From assembly GCF_026230105.1 (NCBI RefSeq), contig NC_079474.1, forward strand, positions 21,408,794-21,472,793: DNA of 64,000 nucleotides, in the 5' to 3' direction. Every line of letters begins with the position of its first letter. The stretch's first letter is position 1. The notes beneath the pieces are model-generated. The model saw only the letters and a program-made list of their open reading frames with translations, ran no database searches and was not told the origin of the DNA. Source of the stretch: Diorhabda sublineata (taxonomy: Eukaryota > Arthropoda > Insecta > Coleoptera > Chrysomelidae). The translations under genes were made by a program, and so were the position numbers. This document shows, in pieces, positions 47,050 to 57,719 of this stretch.

Positions 47050-47400
47050 GCACACTTACAATTCAGAGAACAGCAGAGATGAAGATATTATGAACAATAA
47101 AGGGTACCACACTCCACGATAGAATACCCAACACAGATACCTTATGAGAACTGGGAGTACAAGATGTCGTTAGATGGGTAATAGCAAGACGCCGACAATG
47201 GAGAGACCATGTAGAACGAATGGCTCCAGAACGGATTGCCTAATGGGCCAAAACACAGAAACCAGACACAAGACGCCCAATCGGTAGGCTCCCAAAACGC
47301 TGGTACAATAGCTGGACATCGGCGTCACAAGAGGGCAGATGACAGAGCTGACAGGACCTCGTCCTACTACAAGAAGAAGAAGAAGAAGAAAGAAGAACTT
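47050..47400 (+). mobile_element. LINE 3' end with (GAA)n tail
   Basis: A G+C-richer patch. In shifted + frames it reads 'RRRQWRDHVERMAPERIA' (about 47195-47240) and 'RRPIGRLPKRWYNSW' (about 47270-47315), the C-terminal tail of insect LINE ORFs. It ends in AAGAAGAAGAAGAAGAA at 47366-47392, the microsatellite-like tail on which such LINEs terminate. The open frames on both strands here are fragments or shadows of it. Confidence 0.65.
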
Positions 47401-47404
47401 ACAA

Positions 47405-48570
47405 TTCAATTTGTTTATACTTTGATTATACCTATTTCTTAAAATTTGCTATCCTCTCTTAAATATTCGCCAGATCCTTGCTAGATCACGAAAGGATAAC
47501 TACTAGATAAGTGCAAAATCACTCGTCAACCACTGATACTACCTCCAGATGCTCGCTGATCATCTCATATCTGAGAGTTGCAAGATTTCTGCTTTAAGTT
47601 CTTTTGTCTACTCTCTTCGTATATGAATATTGAGCGGTACATTTCATATATAACAACTTTTTCTAGTTTCCATTTTCAGTATGCAGTTTTTGCAAATATT
47701 CCTGTGTCTTTAATGATTTTATTATTTTTAGAATTTTGCTTTTATGAATAGATTTTAACCAATTTTGTAATGGTTCGTTAAAGGGTATTTCCACTTCACG
47801 CCTTTTTTCTGATTTTCCGTTTTTATTCCGTTGAAAAGCCAGTGGAGAGCTCAATCAATGATATAACATATCGTATTCAATTGTTTTGTTCTTTGTTTAC
47901 AATTTAATTTTAAATAGTCTGAAATGACTTCATATGACGTTCGCTTTGCATATGTTTGTAACATATGACGATAAAAACATTTAATTATCGTGTTTGATCA
48001 AATGAACAATTATGTTGACCGAAGTATTCTCGTATTTCCTTTGGTTGATTCATATTCATAGTGTACAAACTAGTTCAAAACTAAGGAAATTACATCAATT
48101 AATTATTTGTTTATTTTTTTCTTTAAACTCTGTTAATCTCTTAATTTCTCATTAATATTGATTCCTTTGATTCCTAAGCACAATACTGCTCATACTGCAA
48201 TGAAACAACAGCTAATAATTAAATAAGTCTAAAAAAGTTTTAAGGAAGGAAGGAAGCGACATCATTATATTGAAAGAAGGAACTGAAACTGTGAATTGAC
48301 AAAATCTCTTCTGTCATGTCTGTTCGTATATGATTTCGCAAGCAAAAATATTCTGTATCCACGTTAAGGGTTCTCATGTTTTGGTACTATTCTTAGAAGG
48401 TTCACTGAAACATACGAAATCGAATAGTATGACCAAAATACTGATAACTTCACCATGAATCGAAATATAAGACTATGATTTCATTTTACTCCTTTGAAAT
48501 TTGTTTGATAACATATTTGAATTGTACAGGACTTAAGACTTCAATCTTGTGATTCATACGCCATATGGTC
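47405..48570. other. No gene seen
   Basis: A+T-rich. A 63-codon - frame at 47663-47854 is Lys/Glu-rich ('NKNGKSEKRREVEIPF') without an ATG-signal-peptide or splice context; not supported. Confidence 0.35.
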
Positions 48571-48574
48571 ATAT

Positions 48575-49010
48575 TTATCTTGTCTACAACAGACATGATA
48601 ATGCAAAATTATCATCCTAATCAAAATTCTAAGTATATAAATGATGTATTTGTTATTATATGCCACAGACACGATAAATCGTCTAAGCCTGTACAAGCGG
48701 CCTAATTTGGCAGTGACAAAAAAATAATCCCTTTCATAAAAGCATTAAAATTTTAATTTTACTTTATAATTTTCCTTCCTTGACAAAATTGATAAAAATC
48801 AAAAGTTACAAACCTTCATTCGTAATCCAACAAATTATTCGGAGATAAGCAAAACCCACAATCTTGTAACTGTAAAATTTCTATTAATATGAAAACTATA
48901 TGAACAATTATTAACAGTTCCTTTGTAAAAAATAGATAACTTTAAGGTATGTAGGCAATTGTTCCAATTTTAACGCTATATTTCAAAAGGGAAATAAAAT
49001 TAAAGTTGTT
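48575..49010 (+). repeat. Dispersed repeat, copy A
   Basis: About 435 bp carrying 'TCTTGTCTACAACAGACATG', 'CCTGTACAAGCGGCCTAATT' and 'GTTACAAACCTTC'. It recurs about 476 bp downstream (49052 on), split by an insertion. No coding content. Confidence 0.75.
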
Positions 49011-49051
49011 CTTATTAATTATCATATATCTTTCATTAAAACGTTCATTTT

Positions 49052-50034
49052 TGTCTTGTCTACAACAGACATGATAATTTCACATGCCCATCTCCAACAA
49101 AATTCTTAGTTTACAAGTTTACATGATTAATTGGTTATATCTGCTGCATACACGATAAATCTTCTGCCTGTACAAGCGGCCTAATTTGGCAGTGACAATT
49201 TTGAAGAAGTTATATTATATCGTCCACCAGTGTTACACTGTTTAATGTTAATTGGATCATATTTAAGAGTGATCAAGGCTATGCTCATAGAAAACATTAG
49301 AATTTGATAGACTTGCAATCTTTCAAAAGCATAGTGGAGGAAATTGGTCATTTTATATTGTAGATCCCAATTGTTCCATTTTAATTGAATATATTCTATG
49401 AAAAAACACAATTAAGGATATGTAATGATATTTTGTAAAAGTTATATTACATCGCGCACCCTGTTTATTGTTCAATAAATCATATTTAAATATGATAAAG
49501 TTATGAACAAAGAGAACATTAAAATTTGACAGACATTCTATCTCCCAAAAAGCATAGTGTAGGAAATTGGGCATTTTATATTGTGGAATTCAATAGTTTT
49601 ATTTTACTTGAAAATATTAACTGCATTGCTAAATTTGTATAGCCAATTAACCTGAGTACTTTTCAAACATTGTTGAAATGAAAAGTGGACAAACATATAT
49701 TCTATGAAATCACATTTTCTCAGTCTCAATTAACGATAGTGTAATAAATCAACTACAAATACCAATACCTTAAAAATTAATGTTTGGTGTAAAATATTCC
49801 ACAACAGATTAATCCCTTTCATAATAGCATGAATTCAAAGGTTACAAACCTTCAGTCGTAATCCAGCAATTAAATCGAAGATAAGCGTGCGCAAAACCCA
49901 CAGCCTTGTAACTGTAAAATTCCTATTGATACGCAAACTAACTTCTTTGTTAAAGATAGATAATTTTTAATTATGTACGTAATTATTGTCATTTTAACAC
50001 TATGAAAATATTTCAAAAGTGAAATTGAAGATGT
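49052..50034 (+). repeat. Dispersed repeat, copy B, interrupted
   Basis: First part 49052-49197 matches copy A up to 'TTTGGCAGTGACA'. The second part resumes at about 49810 ('TTAATCCCTTTCATAATAGC') and runs to 50034. Between them lie about 610 bp absent from copy A. Confidence 0.7.
49199..49809 (+). repeat. Insert in copy B, itself an internal duplication
   Basis: Two units, starting 49199 ('TTTTGAAGAAGTTATATT') and 49431 ('TTTTGTAAAAGTTATATT'), period about 232 bp. Both contain 'AAAGCATAGTG-AGGAAATTGG-CATTTTATATTGT'. No protein motif. Confidence 0.6.
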
Positions 50035-50441
50035 TACATATTTTTCCAATAACTAAATAAATTTCATGCACTGTTATCGATTTTCAGGGAGTTTTCAACA
50101 TTTCACCATGTCCATAGACTCTGTCTAGTGAAACGCAATACGCATTATGTTTCAAGAAATATTAGTTATTTGATTTCGTTACGTAAAATAATAAGCTGTA
50201 ATTTACGAATGAAAACCTGCGAAGTCTTAGTAGTAAAGAAAACTCTTTTTTCGTTAAATAACATTTGACAGTATACAGTAAAGGAGACGTTCTACTAGAA
50301 ATAAGAACTACACTCTATAGGGCATTCCACCATGTCAATATGAAAGCAATATGGCTGCTGAGTCGCAAACAAAGAATATTGTTCTGTCAGTTTTGTATGG
50401 TTTTGTTACTGTCTTGGAACACTACTGGCAAATAAATACTA

Positions 50442-50942
50442 TTGTATCATCCAAAATTGATCATTCTGTGTGGCTCTAGTAGAATGTTGGCGACATGTCC
50501 AGTTATTCCGAAAAGGGGGACCATTTGTTTGGAAGTGCTTCATGCGCGAGGAATTTATGTTGGATTTGGTTTGTTTTCAAACACCCCTACAGTTTATTGT
50601 AGTTTAGTTTCGGATCTTATAGCCGTCTTTTGGAACATTTCTTTGCACCAATGGACACGATCTTTTTTTGAGGATTGTATCTATGTTTTCTGGCACAACA
50701 CCCAATTTCGGACGACCTCCACGAAATTCATCCTGTTAAAAAAAGCGACCACTATTGAATTCGAAAAACCAGCGAAACAGAAGTGGCTCGAGATGGTACT
50801 TTATCACCAAAAGTCGAAGCGAATTGATCGGCAAACTGCAGTTAGTTTAATCCACATCGTAAATCATAGAAAATCATCGCATAAAAATTTTCAAGATTTA
50901 ATTCCATTATTTGACCAACATGAATATTTCAAGTATCTGTAA
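50442..50942 (+). CDS. Hypothetical open frame, 166 codons
   Basis: One of the two longest uninterrupted frames near here, in DNA where stops are frequent, so chance is not the only explanation. The N-terminal half is Cys/Phe/Leu-rich with possible membrane segments ('IYVGFGLFSNTPTVYCSLVS'). The C-terminal half is basic and hydrophilic ('KPAKQKWLEMVLYHQKSKRI', 'SLIHIVNHRKSSHKNFQDLI'). I recognise no family. There is no upstream promoter or splice context to support a gene, and a decayed transposon is as likely. Confidence 0.2.
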   Translation: MYHPKLIILCGSSRMLATCPVIPKRGTICLEVLHARGIYVGFGLFSNTPTVYCSLVSDLIAVFWNISLHQWTRSFFEDCIYVFWHNTQFRTTSTKFILLKKATTIEFEKPAKQKWLEMVLYHQKSKRIDRQTAVSLIHIVNHRKSSHKNFQDLIPLFDQHEYFKYL

Positions 50943-50944
50943 AC

Positions 50945-51625
50945 AACTCAAATAGTATTCGTATGACAACACATTTTGAATACTTTCGACATTAAAAATG
51001 TCGATCTCCATGATGCCCTCGTATCAGTTTGAAGTTTATGTGATTTGCTATAGGTAAATAAATTATCGAATAGTTGCCGAAGCCTTGCTTTGATTAAAAG
51101 TAACAGTGAAAATTTGAAACTGGTGACATTCACAAAATTGATCTTCATGTAACTAAGATAGCACATAAGTCACCAGTGATTCTAATATCATACAATAGAA
51201 ATAGAAAGTTCATACGAATATGAAACACAATATCTAGGATAAATGTTTCAACTGAAACTTATAATTCACAGGCATACTATTATAAAATGTATTTCCCGGT
51301 ATATTTGCATTGGATTTCCTCGGAATTGTTCTGCTTGCGCAAGTAATTTGTTAGTGTCCGTCCGTTTAAGTCTACTTCCATGATTTGTTCGAACTTCTTC
51401 CGAAATCGTTCTATTGTTCCGCATAACTTGTTAAAATACCGGGAATTTCATCATATGATATAATTTAGAAGACCGCTTGAAAAGGGTGCCGATAGTTACA
51501 TAGATTAACCTCAAAATTAATACGCAAAAAGATCATATTTTGTAAATGTGTGTTGTAAACAATTTTGATGAATTTTACTTAATTTAATTATTTAGATTAA
51601 TAAGATTCATTCATTATTTGTAAAA
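50945..51625. other. No gene seen
   Basis: Nothing recognisable on either strand. Confidence 0.35.
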
Positions 51626-51629
51626 TTCG

Positions 51630-52240
51630 CAACAAACACCAGGAGAAACTGGCCAAATACGCGGATCTCGCTATTGAGACTAAACATAAGTGGCACAGCG
51701 AAAAAATGGAAATAGTCCCAGTTGTTATGTCAGCAACTGACGTCGTGCCTAAGACCTGCACGATAGCATCGCCAAACTGGTATTACACCTTCGCCGACAT
51801 CCAGAAGGCTGTAATACTGACGTAGTCTCTTGAAATCCTGAAGTGGTCGAAAACAAAGCTAGAGGGTATTCAGAGGTTGACATGAACAATGATAACGAAG
51901 AACAACAACCACCACTCGAAGAACAACATTACCCCGAAAGGGGGGTGGAAGAGGCTTGATTGACCTTATTAACCTGCACTCTCGACAGGTAATGGAACTA
52001 CGTGAATTCTTTCATATTAAATAGGAAGTCTCAACTCTGCACCGGATTATATCCAATGCGGATAAGGAGTATTCACCACCAATTGAGATTAAATAAAAAC
52101 AGCAAAAATGTAGAAGTCACATTCTCGATATAACACATCGACTCACCACCGATATCCATATGGAGTTGGAACTGTCTTAATGCAAGACTGGGATAGACGA
52201 CGGAAAACGGAGAAACCTACAAATACCTAGGATTTCAACA
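51630..52240 (+). mobile_element. R4/Dong-type LINE, scrambled fragments
   Basis: Three pieces of ORF2 out of order. 51637-51830: 'QEKLAKYADLAIETKHKWHS', 'EKMEIVPVVMSATDVVPK' and 'QKAVILT', the C-terminal endonuclease end of R4/Dong-like LINEs. 51940-52010: 'GGRGLIDLINLHSRQVMELR', normally upstream of that end. 52140-52240: 'HRLTTDIHME' and 'ETYKYLGFQQA' (the Y-L-G-F block), normally further upstream still. The order is therefore reversed in blocks though all are on +, which implies several truncated insertions or rearrangement. Confidence 0.7.
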
Positions 52241-52259
52241 GGCAAAGTTAATAATAATA

Positions 52260-53015
52260 CATCCTTAAATAATTATCCCTACCATCATAAGTATCATAAT
52301 AACAATAATAATTGATATAATAATAACAATTATAATAATAATTCTCCTCAACCAATCAATATAGATCCCGTACGAAAACAACGACAAAACTATACGCTCG
52401 AGTGTTTGGATCCAGGAACGTTTTCCGATCAGACCATATACCTGTACAGAAGCTACCTATACCAGAACCGATGTCTACGACATCAAAGAATTCCACAGAC
52501 AGACCTACCAGGAACGTTAACACTAATCATAATAATAAATATTTTCAATCACTAAATGAGAAACCGGATTTTACATCTGAAGAATAATAATGATTATAAT
52601 GATGACAAAAATGAGGAAATGGAAGAAATACTTGAATACTTGAAAACTTTGTAAAATCTGTAGGAAATAAAGATGAACTAACTAATAAATGAACAAAATT
52701 GTAGAAAAGAGCCTCAGACAAAAAAATCAAAAAATTATTGAAATAAATTCAACATCTAATAATTCATTACCACGCATTGAAAAATTCATAGAAACGCAGA
52801 AATCGGTATTAAATCATTATAAAGAAAGAAATGAATATTTAAAATTGAGTATCGGTGAATTATTTGAAAAAGAAGAAGAAGAAGAAGAAGATAAATTGAA
52901 TGGAAAAGAACTCGGAAGAAAAGGAGATACAAAAGGAGAATTAGAAATAGAATTAGTTGTTAAAGTATTTGATAAACCCTCCAGTAATTTTATGGTTTTA
53001 GATGATATGATATAA
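52260..53015 (+). mobile_element. Low-complexity, gag-like remnant
   Basis: An (AAT)-rich Asn-coding run (52.25-52.36 kb) leads into 'IPEPMSTTSKNS' and 'KYFQSLNEKPDFTSEE' (52402-52587), which resembles the Asn-rich gag tail of the LTR element at 9.4 kb ('EPMDISSRNT' ... 'PTFTSAELF'). A Lys/Glu-rich 108-codon frame follows (52689-53015), with an E-rich run and no known domain. Assignment is inference. Confidence 0.35.
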
Positions 53016-53019
53016 ATGG

Positions 53020-54130
53020 AAAAATTCGTAGTTTCCAGGTTTTAATATTGGAACATGAGTAGCAAAAATTGTTTTGGATTTAGAAAAGGTTACTTGTGAG
53101 CATAAAAAGAGATAATACGTTAGAATATTATTAAATTTTGGAATCTGTATATATATTGTCAACTTTCTTCTTTTGCTAGCTAAATTGCTCTCCATTTTTC
53201 ATGATTTCAAGGACAAAAAACAAGAGGATAACCGAATGTGTTTGGTCAAATTGTATCAAAGATGTATTCTGGAGAGGTAATTCTGAACGTAAATGCCACA
53301 AGCATGAAACTATATTTGATGCTTTTCTAGTTTCAACACTTTGGAGCCACATTAATTTCATAAATAACCGTGAATATATATTATCAAATTTTATCTTCTC
53401 CATTTACTTTTATAATACAATTTTCCAATTCAATTTGTTAGCTGAGGTGAAAGTTTTATACAGAGAGTTTTTAAGGTCTAGGAATGAAATAGGTCTTTCC
53501 CAAGTCCACCCCTTTCCGAGACAACACTCTTAAAAGGTAGTGACTAAAATTGGGTTTTTATTTATTTTTCTAAAATTTCAGTGGCGCTATAAACTCAAAA
53601 TTTTGTAATTGTCGTGTATTCGCAATGTATCAATTGCAGGTATTTTTTCAATATTCCTGTTACATAATACGGAGGTGGAATAAGCACCCCTTACTTTATT
53701 TCATATCAAAACTTGTTTCAAGAATATTTATAAAATAAAATTATCAATTAATATTCTTGTTCTTCACAAAAATATGTTTTTTCTTGAATTTTTTTCATAG
53801 AACCAATAGCTGCAGAGAGGAAATAATCACCATAATTTATAATTTTTTTGATAAAATTGAGTGAAAGACAGTGAAGATATAAAATGTAATAAGATTCATA
53901 ATAATTGCTGAAAATATCTACCTCTACCTAGTGTTTAATTACAAAGTTTTGTTTGACTGATGTCAAACATTGTTGTTGGTAGTTGGTTGTTGGTTGGGTG
54001 GTAGTTGGTAGTACATACTAAATATCAGCCATTCATCTGTGTGGCGAGCTTTAAAGGAGCAGTAGTTACATCCTTACCATAGCCAACCGGTTCGAGCTAT
54101 TTTACCTAATTATTTTCTTCAACAAGTTAG
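53020..54130. other. No gene recognised
   Basis: A 110-codon + frame (53201-53533) and a 75-codon - frame overlap. Neither has a motif. 53.97-54.02 kb is a (TTGGTNG)-type simple repeat. Confidence 0.3.
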
Positions 54131-54184
54131 ATTTTGTTAATAGTTAACATACGAAATGTGACAGAATTCTCAATTACCAAATAA

Positions 54185-54470
54185 TGTATTGTTTACGGAC
54201 GAGACATATTTCACAAGAGTATCTATCATAATGTAGGGGATAACTTAATTGGGTCACGTTTTCTTCCTCGCCCAATAAATGGAACTTCTTACGTCAGTTA
54301 TTTCGAAAATGATCGACCTGGACTACTTGAGGACATCGTATCAAAAAAACGTGAGATTTATGTACGATGGTGCTTCAATACACTTCAGCTAGACTTCTGG
54401 GCAACATTTAGATGCAACATATCCCAACCGTTAGATTGGTTGAAAAGAAGTTAAATCCTTATTTTTATGG
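54185..54470 (+). mobile_element. Mariner/IS630-type transposase fragment
   Basis: 'FTDETYFTRVS' (first catalytic block, D-E; about 54193-54225), 'NGTSYVSYFENDRPGLLEDI' (about 54280-54330), 'FMYDGASIHFS' (degraded Q-H-D-G-A-P-x-H-F block; about 54360-54390) and 'QHLDATYPNRWIG' in a shifted frame (about 54403-54440). A different family from the 17.2 kb copy. The C-terminal block is missing. Confidence 0.65.
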
Positions 54471-54479
54471 GTTTTAGTG

Positions 54480-55090
54480 CAGCCGCCATTAAAGCGAAGA
54501 ATAAGGTCTTACTTTCGAATTTTTATACTGCGAGGCTTGAAATTTTGAAATTAGGCTCGTCTTACCCTTAACTTCAAAAGTGAAAATAATCTGAGCTCCG
54601 CCTATTATTTTTAAGGGGTGTATGCAATCCATTAATGGCAAAATTGACATTGAGCCATTCTATAGCTAGAAAACGTATTTAATATTGAGGGGTGAAATTG
54701 TAAAATATTTTCAAACACAATTACCTCATAATAAAATCATTTTCAACCCCTTGAAAACCTTACATCTCTTGCAAACAACCCCTAAATTGGGAGAATTACA
54801 AAAAATTACTTTGGTATAACATAAAAAGAATTAAGTATAGAGTAAATTATATTTTTAAGTTCTCGTCTCAATTGTAGAATTTTTAACCCCTTTTCGACCC
54901 TTATAAACAACCCCTTATTAAAAAAGTTTTGCTTAAAATTCAAAATTACATCACCGAGAAGAGGTGACAAATCCCTCCCCCGTCTATAGTTGGATAATAT
55001 TTCTAAATACTTTTATAGTTACTACATACACATTGTTATTATCATAATATACGTTACGAACTGTGTGTGCGTTATTTTTATATGGCATCT
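54480..55090. other. No gene seen
   Basis: A+T-rich with many 'AACCCC' and 'GGGGTG' strings; no coding motif. Confidence 0.35.
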
Positions 55091-55094
55091 GTGT

Positions 55095-55288
55095 ATATGT
55101 TACCGGCAATGTGTATAATTCAGGTATTGTATACAATCCCTAGGTAATGTATACAATCCCTGGGGCGTCCAGGCAATGTATGAAATATCATGAATATCAT
55201 TGTCCATTTCATACTTTACCTAGGTATTGTATACAATTCCTAGGGATTGTATAGAATACCTGCTGGTTCACCGGTAATGTGTAAAATA
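55095..55288. repeat. Cluster of short direct and inverted repeats
   Basis: The core unit (A)TTGTATACAATCC/TCCTAGG occurs at 55124, 55144, 55224 and 55244 in both orientations. 55121-55144 and 55239-55262 are inverted copies, 24 nt with one mismatch. Outside them lie direct copies of 'ACCGG-AATGTGTA-AAT' (55102 and 55270). The unit itself is palindromic (TTGTATACAA). It resembles a transposon terminus with nested repeats. Confidence 0.7.
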
Positions 55289-55571
55289 AATAAATCTTAA
55301 GAGTAAACTAATGTTATGTAAGCCGGTTAATATCAATAAATCTTAACAGACTTACTTATCAAATAGCGGACAAATAAAACATGTTGTATTTACTTGAAAT
55401 AAATTTTATTATCAACTTTAAAATCACAAAAAAATAACAGGAAACTTCAATTCTTCATGTTTGTAACATAACATAACAAGTATCTTTTAACATAATATAG
55501 GTAATTTTGTAATTGAACTTCACAAACAAAACAATTCTCTTTATAACAAAAAGTAGGTCTAATAGGCATTC

Positions 55572-56190
55572 ACAATTTTAATTTTAACAAACTATTATGG
55601 CACTTTGAAGAGCACAGAGCCTTACTTTTGACACAGGAACACTTTTTAGAGTCACAGTTTTTTTTGCAGCTACATTTCACAAAGCCCTGTCCTGTCCCCG
55701 TAGATTGAAAAGTCGCAACTGTACGCGGTGTCGTTTCCAGATTGGGGACGTCTTCTTCTTGCAGTAATTTCTGATGGCAAACAGTGAACTGTTGTCTTGA
55801 ATACAATGTCTTGACAACGCCTTGCTTTGTGCCTAGTTGATATAGATCGTCATCATTTTTGTGTAATACTACAGCCAGTATATTGCGAGCATCACCACGA
55901 CCTCTATCGACTTCTGGAACAGGAATGCGTACAGTACCCAACGATACGGGAGGGAAGTTTTCTTCAGAAATTTTAAGCATTTTCTGAGCTTGTACTATCA
56001 AATTCTCTTTGGCTCTGATGCGGTTTTCTATCGAAAAGGCGTTTCGATAGGCGTAGTTTCACATATTTTTGATTAAAATTATCTTTGCGCCTAGCTTGTG
56101 TGTTAGGTAACAGATGCCTTAAATATACAATTTTCCGGCTCAATTGGTTTTTTCTGTTGGAAATATTTTCCATATTACATTTCAAATGTA
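55572..56190 (-). pseudogene. Transposon-derived integrase-type protein C-terminus (KRBA2-like), Cys-rich
   Basis: The - strand frame 56001-55570 (143 codons) contains 'VRIPVPEVDRGRGDARNILA', 'YQLGTKQGVVKTLYSRQQF' and a Cys-rich tail 'GFVKCSCKKNCDSKKCSCVK' ending in 'CHNSLLK'. This layout matches the C-terminal part of the insect 'KRAB-A domain-containing 2-like' integrase proteins, which are mobile-element derived. The Cys tail has the C-x-C-x3-C-x4-C-x-C spacing of a zinc-binding CXC/TSO1-like motif. Upstream, 'NAFSIENRIRAKENLIVQAQ' continues in the same frame, but a frameshift near 56045 joins it to 'RKDNFNQKYVKLRLSK'. The integrase core is absent or unrecognisable upstream. A terminal 'SCCNK' usual in the family is replaced by LKLKL. 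Confidence 0.6.
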
Positions 56191-56199
56191 TAGACGCAT

Positions 56200-57715
56200 C
56201 AAAAGTACAGTGTCATGGTGATAAGCTGTGTGTTCAGTATGATGTATATCAAGTTGTAATTTACGTTGAAATTTTTAGATACGTAGACTCTTTAGTTCTG
56301 CACCTTCGCAAAGTAAAGGACGGAAATAAGGGACTAAATTATATAAGTCGAAGTTTCAGACTTTGATTTTGTTTTATTATTGAAAACATGAAGTTGTATT
56401 ATTTCAGAAATTACATTGTTGGTGATATTTGTAATACATTTCGAAATTCTTGTATAGTTACCACATGAAGATTGTTGTTAACAGAATATGCATCATAAAT
56501 TTCAGTGCAAAATGGCGCTATATTTTTATATTCATTAACTGGTACTATACAAATTCTCAACCAACCTGTGTTTTTTGCTAAATATACAGATGGCATCTAT
56601 GTATACATCAAATGAAAAAATCTACACAATTTGACGATTCTATTTTCATGGAAACAAAAGCGGCACACGACTGTGGATTTTAGAAGAGACAGAGCCGAAA
56701 TATTTGTGATGATATAAAATTAATTCGAGACAATCTATAGCAAAAGGAAAATCCAATTTATCCCGTGGGATTATATATCGCTTAAATAAAGCGTAACTAC
56801 CTTTACATATAATAAAACCTCAAAAACTGCCAAAAACAATCCTTCATTACTTTTGTCACAGCGAAGTCAAGCATTCAAATTCATTCAAGTCTATTAAGTA
56901 CTACCCATGAACCATTAGATATATTAGGGCATAGTTCAGTTATATCACAAATTATAGGAATCAGCATTATTAATCAAATCCTTCAATCAATTCATCGGTT
57001 GAATAGACATCATTTGCACAATGTCATATCAAAATAATCTCAAATCATTATTTCATCGTCATATCTTTAGTATCTACAAACAAAACGAAATATATTTATA
57101 TGAATAAACATCAATAAACAATGTGTATCAGTTATTCTGATTCTGGAAATACGTAAATAGTGAGGAGTGAAATTGAGTCAGATTTTGAAAGCACAGAGTT
57201 AAAATTTCAACAAATAATTCATTGAAAGAGAAATAAGGGAATTCCTTGAAACAAATATGAACAATATCATTTATTCGGACCAATTGCATGTTAAAGCAGA
57301 AAAGTATGGGTGAAAGTAACAGACAAGGCTAACAAGATGGAGATTTTATATATAAATTGTCTTTTTCTATTCCAAGCCAAGCCACGTTGGGTAATATTTA
57401 TGAGAAAGAAAAAACTCCACATATTCTCTTATTCACCATTTATCTCAATTTAGAAATGTTTCATAAAATAAATATGGAGACCTTATTTCATAATGAAAAA
57501 TATTATTAAATATTAAATATTAGAAAAATAAGAATGAATATCGAACTTTCTGGAATACTGGTAATTTTTATACAAAATGGACCTTTTACAATGACTTTAT
57601 GGACTCGACGCACATTATCTTCTGTCCCAATAGTTTAATTGTGAGGATTAGCGTGGAGGTATTTAGAGGCTTTCCTCCAAGTATGAAGTTGTATTTTAGT
57701 TTAAAATTTCAGTGG
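56200..57715. other. No gene recognised
   Basis: A 61-codon - frame at 56411-56596 and a 93-codon + frame at 56085-56366 have no motif. 'GATGGCATCTATGTATAC' at 56588 resembles 'TATGGCATCTGTGTATAT' at 55081, a possible outer direct repeat of the element carrying the Cys-rich ORF. Confidence 0.35.
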
Positions 57716-57719
57716 CTAG

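Noticed and set aside
55095..55288. Short regularly placed repeats as a CRISPR array
   Set aside because: The genome is eukaryotic; units occur in both orientations with irregular spacing and are themselves palindromic.
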